In this document: piece by piece, positions 21,901 to 32,274 of the stretch
Layout: each line of letters starts with the position of its first letter
How positions within the stretch are numbered: position 1 is the first letter of the stretch
Source of the DNA: Elmis aenea
Taxonomy: Eukaryota; Arthropoda; Insecta; Coleoptera; Elmidae
Length of the DNA stretch: 64,000 nucleotides
Reading direction: 5' to 3'
Assembly (NCBI GenBank): GCA_947652605.1
Contig: OX393579.1
Span: 26,991,674 to 27,055,673 of the forward strand
Position numbers and translations under genes: made by a program
Notes under the pieces: generated by a model
Database searches by the model: none
What the model was told of the DNA's origin: nothing
Seen by the model: the letters and a program-made list of their open reading frames with translations, nothing else

Positions 21901-24019
21901 AAACAGGTCAGTAAGCTACCTCTTACCGAATAAGTTCATAGATGTTTTTTAATACTTAATAAATAGATGAATGATTTTGAAATACCGCAACAGGTGCAGA
22001 CTTTAAAATTTTATTTCACAAAATATGTCTCGTCTGTCCAAAACAAACTCGATAAAAATTTTTGCAATAAATTCTGAGTCATCTTTATATTAAAAGATTA
22101 TCCACCAAGGCTGCTAGAAATATTGGTTATATGTAAGGGAAAATGACAGTTTCACTATAAGATCCCAATAATTTGGTAATGAAAATTTAGTTTACCGATA
22201 GTTACATACATTTTACAATATTTTTAATGGTTAAGTAAATTTATAAGGTTTACCAAAATATAAATTCATAAATCAGTTTATTAAAATTTTAAATTAAAAA
22301 AAAAATTGACACCATTTGCAGATAAATAGTTATTGTTGGATTATTTAGTATTAAAATAAAAATCTAAAGGCACTTTGATTACGTTTATAAATAGAACTGT
22401 TTAAATGTCCTTGTAATAGAGTGTAAACTTAGCTCTGGAGTAAAGCCAATATTTTGCCTCAATGATTTTTAATCAACATGGTTATTGTTATTTAAAAAAA
22501 AAGCTGGGACAGAACTTTGTAAGCATTTTGGTTCTTACCTTTTAATTCATTTTCTGTAAATTCTCTTTTGCAGGAGCTCTAAAATTTTTAATGTCCTATG
22601 TAGATATAAATTAAAATTTAATAAATAAGGTTGTATACATACTCTTCTTCTCAAGCTTTTCGCCATAACATACACAATTGGGAACTAATAAAGGCACGTG
22701 TTATTGTCAAATATTAATGAAGTTGTAAATATACCTAAATTTTATCTATTGATAAAATATTTTATCACTAATTTACAATTTGTACGAGTGACACCTCTGT
22801 CAGATGTGTTCTAGCTTCTACTATCCTTCAGATGAAATGTTTTGGCAAAGTTTTTAATCACACAAAAATAAAGTTCGTAATAGAGAAGTATATAACGTTA
22901 TTCGTCTATAATTACATGCTTTTCACGTTATCAACAGGAGATTTAAACAAAATGTAGCGCTAAACTTAACGATAAAGGTGTTTGGATGTAGATAAATTTT
23001 ATCACATCTTTTTCATATCACGAGGAATTGTCACAGTTAATTTATATGGGTAAATTATTACACAGATTTGTAAAACATATTTGAGGATAGATTAAGTTTA
23101 ACGCGTCTGCAGAAAGACGAAGCTTTGAGCACTACTGAAAAATCAGGTCATTGAATTTCGCGCGAACCTAAAATTTTTATAGATGGCCCAACAACTGTTT
23201 GGATTTGGGAAATTAAAAAATGCCAACAAAAATTATTAGCAAACGAATATTTTAAACGTTACATTTGTTTAAGTAAGCAATAAATATAAATTCCAGTTAA
23301 AAGATTTGAAGTTGTGTCAAAACACTATTGTAAATTACTGATGTAGCTTGCATTGTCTAGTATTTTTTGTCACACATTACAATGTTTACTGATGCCATAA
23401 ATTACCTAGTTTGCAGTGTGTAACAACTTTTATTGATAATCGTATATTGCAAACGAGATGTTAGTATTAAAAACGTCAATTACAAATATTACAGTTCATT
23501 AAAATAATGTATGTGTAACTGCCAAATCGTTTATATAGAATCGACAACTTAAAAGGATTTTACATAAAGTTTAAATTTTTGTCCGCATAATTATTATATT
23601 TATATTTACGCATTTTACATGTTTTCTATTTTAAAATGTTCCAAGAAGTGTGGCAACAAGATAAAAGTGTGATTTTGCGAAATTTATTTTTGTGTTTTCA
23701 ACATAGCCCTTCATCTTTAGAATCATTTAATAATGATTTTTTTTTACACTGCTTGATATCCATAAATATTTTTAAGCATAGATTGCTGTAGCGGAATCGC
23801 GCGCAAATTAAAACGTACAATGTGAGACAGTTAATTTTTTATATAACGTGGATGAAGTGTTTTAATTTTTTTTACTTTCGCCCTGTGTAATATGAAGAAA
23901 GTGTTTGTGATCGCAAAATTGTTCGAGATTTCGACGGATTTACACGTTTTGAAGGCCCGTAAACTCGTTTTATCTATTTTTGTGATGAAGTCCGTATAGG
24001 TTTTCGTGCGTGCGTTCAT
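15942..24019 (-). CDS. Eip63F-1: EF-hand calcium-binding protein of the E63-1 family
   Basis: Calmodulin-like Ca2+ sensor; the fly gene is ecdysone-induced and expressed in salivary glands. Exons: a tentative first exon 23876-24019, then 22539-22578, 19045-19188, 17106-17369 and 15942-15964. All phases agree (0, 1, 1, 1), giving 204 residues, near the fly protein's about 193. EF loop 1 is DANQDGRVTTSE, loop 3 DRDQDGYITRNE and loop 4 DIDKDGKINYEE, all with the canonical acidic residues and central glycine. Loop 2 (around 'ASHTGNELMDE') is degenerate and probably does not bind calcium. The order 'ELKDLRTAF', 'FLQWV', 'DLIAAFKVFDRD', 'AMEMIGEP' and the end 'FARLLL' are typical of E63-1 rather than calmodulin. 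The first exon is the uncertain part. Confidence 0.88.
16615..16990. mobile_element. Family F element, left end only
   Basis: Begins TACAGGGTGTTCC and continues with 'ataatccggttttatgccc' and 'aaaagggggagcctg', resembling the family F segment at 46216 ('aatccggttttttgcac', 'ataggggggtgta'). I do not find its right tip. It lies in the last Eip63F-1 intron. Confidence 0.55.
17106..17369 (-). CDS. Eip63F-1: Eip63F-1 exon with EF-hands 3 and 4
   Basis: 264 nt from the acceptor TTTCTAG to the donor GAAG-GTGTGT. It encodes 'MDEAEFLQWVKKI' followed by two canonical EF loops (DRDQDGYITRNE, DIDKDGKINYEE). The frame continues only a few codons into the intron, to a stop near 17044. Confidence 0.93.
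17430..18210. mobile_element. Old foldback element with a nested hairpin
   Basis: Degenerate arms: 'atcctggtaactacaatagt' near 17460 against 'actattgtagttaccgagat' near 18100. The tips are too worn to name. It carries the sharp hairpin 17994-18091 in its right half. Inside Eip63F-1. Confidence 0.5.
17994..18091. repeat. Near-perfect 98-bp hairpin
   Basis: Arms of about 34 bp, starting TGTACCAAGGCAGTAAAG and continuing TTCGACTTTTTATCAC, are exactly complementary across a loop of about 28 bp. Probably a tiny foldback insertion in the older element around it. Confidence 0.75.
18410..18640. repeat. Inverted repeat around TCGCGATTTTTGAG
   Basis: 'gctcatttgctgacataact' with 'aaaaaatcgcgatttttgag' at about 18412-18453 is mirrored by 'aaaaatcgcgatttttgag' and 'ttatgtcattattgcagc' at about 18592-18635. 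The arms flank about 140 bp. Intronic foldback, family unknown. Confidence 0.55.
18641..19031. mobile_element. GC-rich island, probable transposon remnant
   Basis: This stretch is strikingly rich in G and C (GGGGCC words) against an AT-rich intron. The edges 'CAGCGTTTACCCAGAGCAGC' (18652) and, inverted, 'CAGTAAACGCAGAGCCGGCG' (19031) resemble each other, but I could not read a target duplication. The open frames here (minus 18804-19001 and 18567-18770) give proline/glycine-rich peptides without a known domain. It ends 13 bp from the splice donor of the next Eip63F-1 exon. Confidence 0.5.
19045..19188 (-). CDS. Eip63F-1: Eip63F-1 exon with EF-hand 1
   Basis: 144 nt between CTGCAG and the donor ACAG-GTAAGG. 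It reads DLRTAFDMLDANQDGRVTTS and on to 'ELIQALVKGASHTG', with a canonical first EF loop. The exon is hidden because its frame is closed by nearby intronic stops. Confidence 0.92.
20150..20606. mobile_element. Family C element, right half only
   Basis: The right end 'cgagatacccatgcaatccc' followed by 'atcgaatttggaccaccctgta' matches the copies at 24172-25394 and 62658-63619. The segment 'aggtcatagccaactatcgc' is also shared. The left arm is missing. The minus-strand open frame 20069-20272 is a by-product of this repeat. Confidence 0.7.
20607..22538. other. Eip63F-1 intron, nothing recognised
   Basis: AT-rich intron sequence without element tips or further EF-hand exons that I could recognise. 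Confidence 0.5.
22539..22578 (-). CDS. Eip63F-1: Eip63F-1 40-nt exon
   Basis: Between ATTTTAG and AAAAG-GTAAGA. It encodes S-S-C-K-R-E-F-T-E-N-E-L-K plus the first base of the Asp codon of the next exon, giving 'TENELKDLRTAFDMLD' across the junction, as in E63-1 homologues. Phase 0 at its 5' side; an in-frame TAG just upstream fixes the acceptor. Confidence 0.8.
22579..23875. other. Eip63F-1 first intron, nothing recognised
   Basis: AT-rich sequence with no element tips. Some GC-containing words ('cgcgcgaacc', 'gcggaatcgcgcgc') occur in its upstream half, as is common near promoters. Confidence 0.4.
23876..24019 (-). CDS. Eip63F-1: Tentative Eip63F-1 first exon
   Basis: ATG at 24019 opens 48 codons ending at a GCGAAA-GTAAAA donor in phase 0, which fits the next exon. 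The peptide (starting M-N-A-R-T-K) has no known domain, but E63-1 N-termini vary. Chosen by phase, position and distance only; the real first exon could lie elsewhere. Confidence 0.35.
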
Positions 24020-24171
24020 AATGGCCGAACATTATACTAAACATTTTTAAAAAGAGTATATTTTCAAAAATTTAGAACAGTGGTTCTTAACCTTTTTAGC
24101 TGGCTAGACCCCTTAAATTCTCAAAATGTCTTCTCGCACCCCTAGTAAAACTGCAGATCTGTGGCAAGCAG

Positions 24172-25394
24172 TACAGGGTGGTCCAAATTCGATGGGATTA
24201 CATGGGTATCTCGCTTAATAGCCAAAATAGAGAAACGGTTAAATTACCAAAAATGTGCGACGAACTCAGAACGATTTTCAAAAATATTCTATCATTTCCG
24301 GTTTTTCTTGATTTCACAACCTACTTTTTGTTTTTCATCTTTAAAAAAATTGAAATACCTTGCGTATTATTGAAAATAAATACATCGACCCTTATACAGG
24401 GTGTGTATAAATTGGCGGAAGCGTACACTTGACGATGTTCTTCGTAAAATTCGAGAATCTTGATACAAAAATGTTGTACCATGCTTCCTATGGCCTCAGG
24501 AACCATTTAAAGAAAAATTGGCAACATTGCATACATTGATTTGCGCTTGGACATTTTTTTATCAGCAATTTTTACTTAGGTATTTACAATTTTTGTTCGA
24601 ACTGAAAGCTTTCAGTTCGTAAACATAGCTGCAAACTTTTGGGTATCGTAAAACACAAACTAGAAATAATTACGAGAAAACAGAGATGACAGCTAATGAC
24701 AATGTTGCCATTTGTATTATTTTCATTCAAATCAGTGATTAACATATTTTCAACGCCAATTTTTTAAAGGAAAAACACAATATCTAGGAAAAAATACTAT
24801 TCGAAATTTATTTTTATTCCAAATTGCAGCTTTTTCATTTGCAAGTATTAAATAATAACGCTTATTAAAGGACTAAATGTCAAAACTTTGAGGACCTCTT
24901 GCAGACACAGCAAGCATGGTACAACATTTTCGTATTAAGATTTTCTACTTGAAATTTTATGAAGAACATCGCCACGTGCAGCGCTTCCGCCAATTTTTAC
25001 ACACCCTGTATATTTGAAATGGGAAAAAAATAAGGAATTTCAATAAGTCATAGCCAACTATAGCTTCTATTTAAAAAAAGATAAGTTTGTGTCATAACTT
25101 TTTAACGGCGAGCACAATTTTTTTTTTTGGTAATTTCAAAATCAACATAAAAATATAGGAGTATTAAATAATCTTTTTCGATATTTACAACAATAAGAGA
25201 AATATGACACATTATAAATATAACAAAAAAACAGTTTTTCTCTAATATCTTAAAAACCGGAAATGATAAAATATTTTTGAACGGTTCTGAGTTTGCCCCA
25301 AAAAACTGCACATTTTTGGTAATTTAACCGTTTCTCTATCTTGCCTATTAAACGAGATACCCATGCAATCCCATCGAATTTGGACCACCCTGTA
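24172..25394. mobile_element. Family C foldback with nested insertion
   Basis: From TACAGGGTGGTCC to GGACCACCCTGTA, with inverted arms such as 'attcgatgggattacatggg' and 'cccatgcaatcccatcgaat' and 'gaaacggttaaattacc'. Without the inner element it is about 600 bp. Open frames in it are arm sequence, not genes. Confidence 0.85.
24395..25010. mobile_element. Foldback element inside family C
   Basis: From TACAGGGTGTGTATAAATTGG to CCAATTTTTACACACCCTGTA; the arms share 'catggtacaacattttcgta'-type sequence and 'gcggaagcg/cgcttccgc'. It split the family C word 'cttatatatttg', as shown by the uninterrupted form at 3780-3792, adding one TA. Confidence 0.85.
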
Positions 25395-25413
25395 CAGTAT
25401 GTATACTAGACAG

Positions 25414-26018
25414 TAGGGGTGGGCGATATCCAAATTTCGATATCGAATATCGATATCGAAATTATATCGATATATCGATATTTCGATATATCGATATATC
25501 GATATCAAAATTATATCGAAATTATATCGATATATATCGATATATCGATATATCGATATATCGACATATCGATATATCGACATATCGATATATCGGAATA
25601 TCGATATATCGGAATATCGATATATCGATATATCGGATTATCGATATATCGATATATATCGACATATCGAAATTTCGATATAAAAGCGGCGCGAAGCTAA
25701 AAAAGTCGGTAAAAAAGTGAAAAAAGAGACTGGTGACATAAAAAAAAAAAAAGCTTCTCGCCCTTAAAATATCGATATATCGGAGTGTCGGAATATCGAT
25801 ATATCGATATATCGATATTCCGATATATCGATATATCGATATTCCGATATATCGATGTATCGATATTCCGATATATCGATATTCCGATATATTGATATAT
25901 CGATATTTCGATATATCGATATATCGATATCCGATATTTCGATATATCGATATATCGATATATCGATATCAAAATTATATCGATATTTATCGATATATCG
26001 ATATATCGCCCACCCCTA
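25414..26018. mobile_element. hAT-like MITE made of CGATATAT repeats
   Basis: The tips TAGGGGTGGGCGATATC and CGATATATCGCCCACCCCTA are flanked by a perfect 8-bp duplication CTAGACAG (25406-25413 and 26019-26026). Nearly all of the inside is CGATATATCGATAT-type self-complementary repeat, except about 25685-25765. The three open frames that read as repeating I-D-I-S-I-Y-R-Y are artefacts of this repeat. Confidence 0.9.
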
Positions 26019-26195
26019 CTAGACAGTAGTCGCTTGCAGTTCTGTGCATCTAATGGAGAACCCGATGTGCAGAACTCAGTCTCGCATCCCCAGGAATAAC
26101 TTCTCGCACCCCTGGTTAAGAACCACTGCTTTAGAAATTAGTTTCTCAGGAAATATTATAATAATCCAAATACTAAGATTTGCACTAGGATGATG

Positions 26196-26382
26196 CAGTC
26201 CCGGATTCAGCGTCTGGCGACCCCTTGACAAAATTTTGCGTTTGCGCTCGTTTTATAGAGGGGCTTTGCGAATGTTTACGATTTCATTATTGATTACAAA
26301 TTTTTCCAGGGTCGAATCGGGTCCCTCTGAATTACGGGCCCTAGACATTTGTCTTTTTTGTCTATTGGTTAATCCGGCTCTG
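26196..26382. mobile_element. hAT-like MITE, 187 bp
   Basis: The tips CAGTCCCGGATTCAGC and AATCCGGCTCTG are flanked by a perfect 8-bp duplication GGATGATG (26188-26195 and 26383-26390). The inside has GC-rich patches and no reading frame. Confidence 0.8.
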
Positions 26383-26390
26383 GGATGATG

Positions 26391-26920
26391 CAATCAAATT
26401 ATCAAGAAATTGGACCTTTTCTACTACACCACCCTTCTAATAGGGGGTTCATTCTTAAAACACGATATGCTAGTTCGACTATATTTGGTACTTATTTGGT
26501 AATATTTAAAATAATGTGGGCACAAAAAAAATATTTTAAATCCGAAATTTTTTTTCGTAACAAGTAAAATTAGTCTATTTCTGGGTTTTATTTTTTTAAT
26601 TTTCCTATTTTTTTTACTTATGACAATTATATAAAGATCTACAAGTTTCCGTTGTGTTATTTTTATATCTAGTTAATCCAAACACCATCTTTTTAAAAAT
26701 AAATAAACGGCTAAAAATATTTCACTTTCTTTGTCATCATTTTTTCACGTGCCAACACTGGCACGCTAGGAGCATTTGTGCTATGCTTCTTTAAGTAACA
26801 AATCACGGCCAAATAATGTTTCATCGCTTGGAAAATTTTGCACCTGTGTAAAATGTTAAAACTTAGCGAAAGTGATTGCTATCAAAGTTTATACATACAT
26901 ATATTATATCGTATTATGTA
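26391..26920. other. Intergenic, nothing recognised
   Basis: AT-rich DNA. The open frame 26385-26567 starts inside a target duplication and has no domain. A 'cgtgccaacactggcacg' hairpin lies near 26749-26766. Confidence 0.45.
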
Positions 26921-26924
26921 AATA

Positions 26925-29241
26925 GGGTAGACCAAATTCGAATGTTTTACGGGGTATCTCGGTTACCGTAATAGTTAGTAAAAATCTGATATTGGTCTCT
27001 TGGGCTATTTTTTGAGAAAAGAACGCCAATGTTCTCAGATTTTTTAAAATCGCTTTTCATTTTGGCCCTAAAGACGAAAAATGAAATTTCATCGTTTTTG
27101 AAAATTTACTATAACTTCTTTATTTATTAAAATAGAACGAAAACTTACAAAGGTTTTATTTAAAAACAAAAATACTTTTTTTTAGCGACCTTGACTTATA
27201 TTTTTTTATGTAAAAGAACTTAGTTTTAGCTTTTCAAAAATATATAGTTTTATGTATTTGTTGCAAAAAATAACCGAGATATGGCTAATTTTGTAAACAT
27301 TTCCTTATCAAAGTTTGCCATGATTTCGTAAACCAGTGATGTTTGCATTTATTAACCAATTATAAGTCATTTCATTTCCAAGTAAATTTTGCAGCAGCCG
27401 CTACGTTTTTCACTGGCAATGTAATATTCTAACTCTCTAACATATTAAACTTTTCAAAGTGTTCAAGTTTAGCCATGTTCACAATATCGCAATAAACAGT
27501 TATAAAATACAGAACAATACACGGATTTGCTTAAGAGTAGAAAAATTTACTTAGAAATGACGTTTAGTGGTTTAATAAATGCAAACATCACTTGTCTACG
27601 AAATCATGGCTAATTTTGATAAGGAAATTTTTACCAAATTAGCCATAGCTCGGTTATATTTTGACAAAAATAAGTAAAACTACCTATATATTTTTAAAAA
27701 GCTAAAAAAATTCTCTTTAATATAAAGTCATGGTTTCTACTTAAAAAAATATAAGTTTACTTCATATCTCAAAAGTCAAGGTCGCAAAAAGAAATTATTT
27801 TTGTTTTTAAATTATGCATAAAGATCTGTATAAAAAAACCTTAATAACATAGTAGATAATCTTTCAAAACCAGGGAGTAAAAACGAAAAAATATCCGTTC
27901 GTTTCTGTTCGGAACGAAAACGAAATATATCGTTTTCGTTCTATTCGTTCTAACCGAAAAAATTCTTTTTTCGTTTTCGTGAACCGAAATAATAACAGTT
28001 AAAACCGGTTTTACAATATTTTTTGGCGTCAAAAAGTCATTTTTTTTTCTAGTCACAACAGCCCTCTATAAATACGATAACAATATTTGCGTCTCAACTA
28101 AAATATAAACGATGACGATGGGGTTTGACGCTCACGGACAGCATATTTTAGACTGGCGAACCATCGCCATATTAAATTTACCAAATCGTTAAACACATTA
28201 ACATTTAACCATTTTATTAAGTTTAACACCCGTAAGGTGCAAAAACACAACGTGATTAGGTTAAATTAGACACACGATCTTTATCTAAAAATATGAAAAT
28301 ATAGCAAGTGCTGTTTTAAATTTGTTTTAGTACTAAAAATCTATGCATTTGAATTAAATAAGATCCTGCTGTAATTATTTTAAAAGACAAAAGAATGAAT
28401 TCAAGTGGATAATTTACTAAATGTTATAAATAAAAAAGATATTAGAAAAAAGTTATATTAACTTGAAATATACTTTAACTTTATAGTTTGTACATACTAT
28501 ACAATACACATTTTCACATTCCGTTAAATCTTACTAGCAACACATCTTCCAATAAATCTTCTTTTACATTAGTTATTTTCGAAGTAAGAATACATTTTAC
28601 TATTGTTATGTCTAAACGCAAATAAAACATACACATTGATAATATATATCCAATCACGTGTATATTCTATATTGATGATCTAAAAAACAAATAGAGAAAA
28701 AGAAATAGAGAATATCTGTACCGTTAATAATTGTGTTACACAAAATTGCAAGTATAAACAATAAAGTTGTTAATACATATTCACGTAAATATATGGAGAA
28801 AAGTGAAGCTCACTTATTTCAAGTGAGATTTTTTACTGCCTCGTGGAGTCTCCCCAGCACAGAAGGTGAATTCGCGTTTGTGTTTAACAAATAAAATTGA
28901 AATAGCGACACAACCGGTTAAAACCGGTTTTGGAAAATATTTTTTTCGTTTTCGTTCTTGAACGAAATATAATAATTTCGTTTTCGGTTTCGTTTTCGTT
29001 CTTAAAAAAATTTCGGTTAATTTCGTTTAACGTTTTCGTTTTCGTTCCGTTCTCAGTCCCTGTTCAAAACTGATGAAATTTTATTTTTCGTCCTAAGTGC
29101 CAAAAAGGAAAGTGATATAGAAAATCTGATAAAATGGGCGCTCTTTTCTCAAAAAAATAGCCCAAAAGACCGATATCAAATTTTCACTAACCATTACGTT
29201 AACCGAGACACCCCGCAAAACATAATTTGGTCCACCCTGTA
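26925..29241. mobile_element. Family B foldback element hosting a hAT-like MITE
   Basis: Left edge 'gggtagaccaaattcgaatg' and right edge 'aatttggtccaccctgta'. The arms (26925-27355 and 27570 to 29241, the latter interrupted) share 'ttgggctattttttgagaaa', 'atgtttgcatttattaa' and 'atttcgtagac/gtctacgaaat' type words. Without the hAT insertion it is about 1.1 kb. A partial relative precedes 35213. Confidence 0.75.
27871..29062. mobile_element. hAT-like element rich in ACGAAAACGAAA
   Basis: The tips CAGGGAGTAAAAACGAAAA and TCTCAGTCCCTG are flanked by a perfect 8-bp duplication TTCAAAAC (27863-27870 and 29063-29070). Both ends are dense in inverted CGTTTTCGTT words and AACCGG; the middle is AT-rich. 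No transposase frame is visible in its 1.19 kb. Confidence 0.87.
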
Positions 29242-30880
29242 CAGTTTTAGTAAAAAATATACACGAAATGAAAGTTATATTTTAAAACGTAACAGTTGGA
29301 ATTGCATCTAACTAATTTTGTTTAAGTATAGAGTCTTTATTCGTTATTCCTTATGTTTGTCAAATCTTATATTCGTCACATTTTCTCGGCAAAAAATGGC
29401 CTTAAAGTCTAATATTCGTCACGAAATTTTAAAAAACATATAAGTAGAAACAAACACAATGGTGTCCAATGGGACAAGTTCTTTGGTAAATCGAGTGCTA
29501 GAGAATTGTCGGAAAAGGAAAAAAAATATAGATCACAAAAATTGGAGTTACCTGATGTTTTAAAGTTTTAATGGAAAGTGACCTCTTTTAAACAATAATT
29601 CCTTATCTCCTGCTCAGCGTCTGCCATTATTGTTCCTCAGTAAAGGTTAAGTTCTATTTAATTTTTATTTATTAGATTCGGTGCTGGGAACGGATTATTC
29701 AAATTCTAGTTAATTTCTATGGAAAACATTGCTTTATATTCGTCCGATTCAGTATTCGTCCACTTTTCAGAAGCGGATTAACGACTATAATAGAGGTTCC
29801 ACAATATTTTGCTTACACCTGAATATGTACATCAATAGACCGGATGAATAGATCTTTGTTAAAATCAAATATTGCTCGCGATAAATTATACAATCTTTAC
29901 TTTAGCCAATAGAAAGTATTCACTTTTACCAAGAAAGGTCCAACATTATGTTTTTAGAGAAACATAAATTGTGAAACGTATTTTTATATCATTTCATGCA
30001 AACTCTTTACATTTTTCTAAAGTTAATTATGGTATGTGTCTTGCTGCTATTCCTTCAAATTGCGTTAGCACAGTCACAGTGTTTTCCAAACTTAAACCAT
30101 CTCGTACCCTTTTTGAGAGTTTAGTCTTACCGACGTACGCATCTCAGCCGAAGATAGGTCTAGTTTTGGGTAGTTTTAAATAAAATTAATTCGTCTAGCT
30201 ACATATCTAAGTTAAAAAATCTTTAAGTAAAACAAAAAAAATCTGCCGCGTGCCCTCTGCAATCTTATCGCGTACCCCTTGGAGTATGTGCACCACACTT
30301 TGGTAAACACTGCGTTAGAAGATCATTTACAATTATTACTTATAGTTGAAAGTTTAAAGCCATTAAAGAAAATCATATAGCGCAGCTTATTGTGCTAACA
30401 TTTGTAAATTCGAATATTTATTAAGCGGGTATAAACTTCGAAAGTAAAATGTTTTTGCACCGTTTTCCAAGCAACAATACCGGGTGCTTCAGTTTGACTG
30501 TCGCACCCCTATAACTTTTTAATTATTAAAAATAACCCCAACAAACCTTATATTTTAGGAAACGGCGACAAATTCTCTATTAAGTGATGTGCATTTGTTA
30601 TCTCTACGATGACGTACGTCAAATCCGCGATAGGCAACTGTTTTTTTTTTTTTAATTACATAGTATACATTTTGTTGTTGATTCGGATAGAGAATTTAAT
30701 TCTGAACCTGACCGTGTATTAAAAAGGTATGCTTACATAGGAAATTTTTCGAGAAAAATCAGTTCAAAGTTTATTGAAATTATAGCAAACAGTCTATTTA
30801 ACATAACAAAAAACGATCAAACCTTAAAAATTATACTGTAACTATCAATGCAATGGTATTAAAAATTAATTTTCAACAAT
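29242..30880. other. Intergenic; one worn hAT-like end
   Basis: AT-rich DNA between Eip63F-1 and Pgm2. Near 30245-30315 the sequence 'cgcgtaccccttgg ... ctttggtaaacactgcg' is the worn right end of a hAT-like element of the 13492-14544 type. The open frame 29971-30183 shows no domain that I recognise. Confidence 0.45.
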
Positions 30881-32274
30881 TTTTTTTGAGGAATTCATTG
30901 CCGTAAACAGATTTTTGATATTTTCTTTAATTTTCGAAATATAGCCAGAAACCGATTTTTGGCAATTCTAAAAAATGTTACATATCTCGCTTAAATGAAA
31001 AGCTGGAAAAAAACTTTTAAAACATTTTTGGCATGGTTTTTGTCCTTAACACGTTAAGCCCGGGTGTGAGATGCAAAATTTGGGTCCCTGGGCCCAAATG
31101 TTTTTTTTTTTTGTTGTAAATTAATTGTTATGTATTATTATGACTTATGCTAGTTGCGATTTTGAAAAATAATGTTCCTTATAGTACTTTTTTGAGATTT
31201 TGTTTGAGACACCACTTGTATGTCTCGCTGTCTGAGCGTCCACTTGGACCGCGTGACACTAATGTAATATTTCACTGCAATCTTCTGCAAGTTTGCATAT
31301 TTACGTACGCAGTGCGGCTGAATGTGAATCAAACGATAGTAGTCTATCTACAAAATGGCAGTGTACCGTTTGTGAAAAATATTACTGCATTAGCTGCTTT
31401 TTTGCTGTACACAAAGTACAAAAAAAAAATTAACTGTTTTTGTTCAAACGTTTTTTTTTGAAGGAATAACCAATTTATTATTGTTTCATTTAGTTATTTT
31501 GTTTATTATACAAATGTGTATTACTTAATTTTACACCTTTACTGTATTATTTTTTTCTGAATATATAATTTTCCATTCAGTGCCTTATAAAAACCAAATT
31601 ATCCGAAAAAATTCCGGACCAAAAGCATAAGTTGGTCCCCCGGACGGCTATGTATCACATTCCATGTATTTAGCATTATATTGTGATATCCAACGATCGG
31701 CACGCCGTTCAAGTGAACTCAAGTAGTGAGACACCATTTCGCCTCGCCGTCCGGCTGGCCACTAAAGTGAGACACAGCGTTTATGTCACGCCGGGCTTAA
31801 CGTGTTAATAGGATAGCGATATTCAATTTTTTTTACTCATATAAATATTGATATATTTCACCTAACTTTCTTATTTTAAATGGCAACCATAGTTGCCTTT
31901 GACATAAATCGAAAGCTTACTTTTTGCGCTTTTCAAAAATATGTAATTTGCTTATGGTTGCCATTTAAAATAAGAAAGTTAGGTGTAATATATCGATATT
32001 TATATGAGTAAAAAAATTGAACATCGCTATCTTATTAAGGACAAAAAACCATGCCAAAAATAACTTAAAAGTTTTTTCCAGCTTTTCGTTTAAGCGAGAT
32101 ATTTAACATTTTTGAAAATTGCCAAAAATCGGTTTCTGGCTATATTTCGAAAATTAAAAAAGATATCAAAAATCCTAAAAAAAGAAATCAAGACTACGTA
32201 CTTGGTTTTTTCTATCTCTGGTAATGACCGAGATACCCTGCATGGCGCATGGGCATCGAAAATAGGCCACCCTG
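30881..32274. mobile_element. Family E foldback hosting a TTAA element
   Basis: Arms: 'ttttcgaaatatagccagaa', 'tggcatggtttttgtcc' and 'gatagcgatattcaa' on the left, mirrored on the right from about 31985 to 32190. The right tip CACCCTGTA ends at 32274; the left tip is not clear, so the left boundary is approximate. A second inner palindrome lies at about 31850-31990. Confidence 0.7.
31050..31804. mobile_element. piggyBac-type MITE, 755 bp
   Basis: The tips CACGTTAAGCCCGGG and GCCGGGCTTAACGTG are flanked by TTAA on both sides (31046-31049 and 31805-31808). The open frames at 31147-31461 and 31150-31332 overlap on opposite strands and show no transposase motif. It carries GC-rich ends (CTCGCCGTCCGGC) around an AT-rich middle. 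Confidence 0.85.

Larger units (their letters stand above)
24078..26128. mobile_element. hAT-like MITE containing three further insertions
   Basis: The outer tips CAGTGGTTCTTAACC and GGTTAAGAACCACTG are flanked by ATTTAGAA and CTTTAGAA (7 of 8 equal). Removing the insertions 24172-25394 (which itself contains 24395-25010) and 25414-26018 leaves about 220 bp, the size of the single element at 7242-7455 with the same tips. Part of the shell reads 'cttctcgcacccct' on both sides. Confidence 0.8.

Noticed and set aside
25242..25972. Open frames with repeating I-D-I-S-I-Y-R-Y peptides
   Set aside because: They are translations of the CGATAT repeat of a transposon, occur on both strands and have no coding signal.
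25414..26018. CRISPR array or satellite
   Set aside because: The repeat has no spacers, and the tips plus 8-bp target copies show a single inserted element.
31147..31461. 104-codon plus-strand frame with an overlapping minus-strand frame
   Set aside because: It lies wholly within a TTAA-flanked MITE and shows none of the piggyBac transposase motifs.
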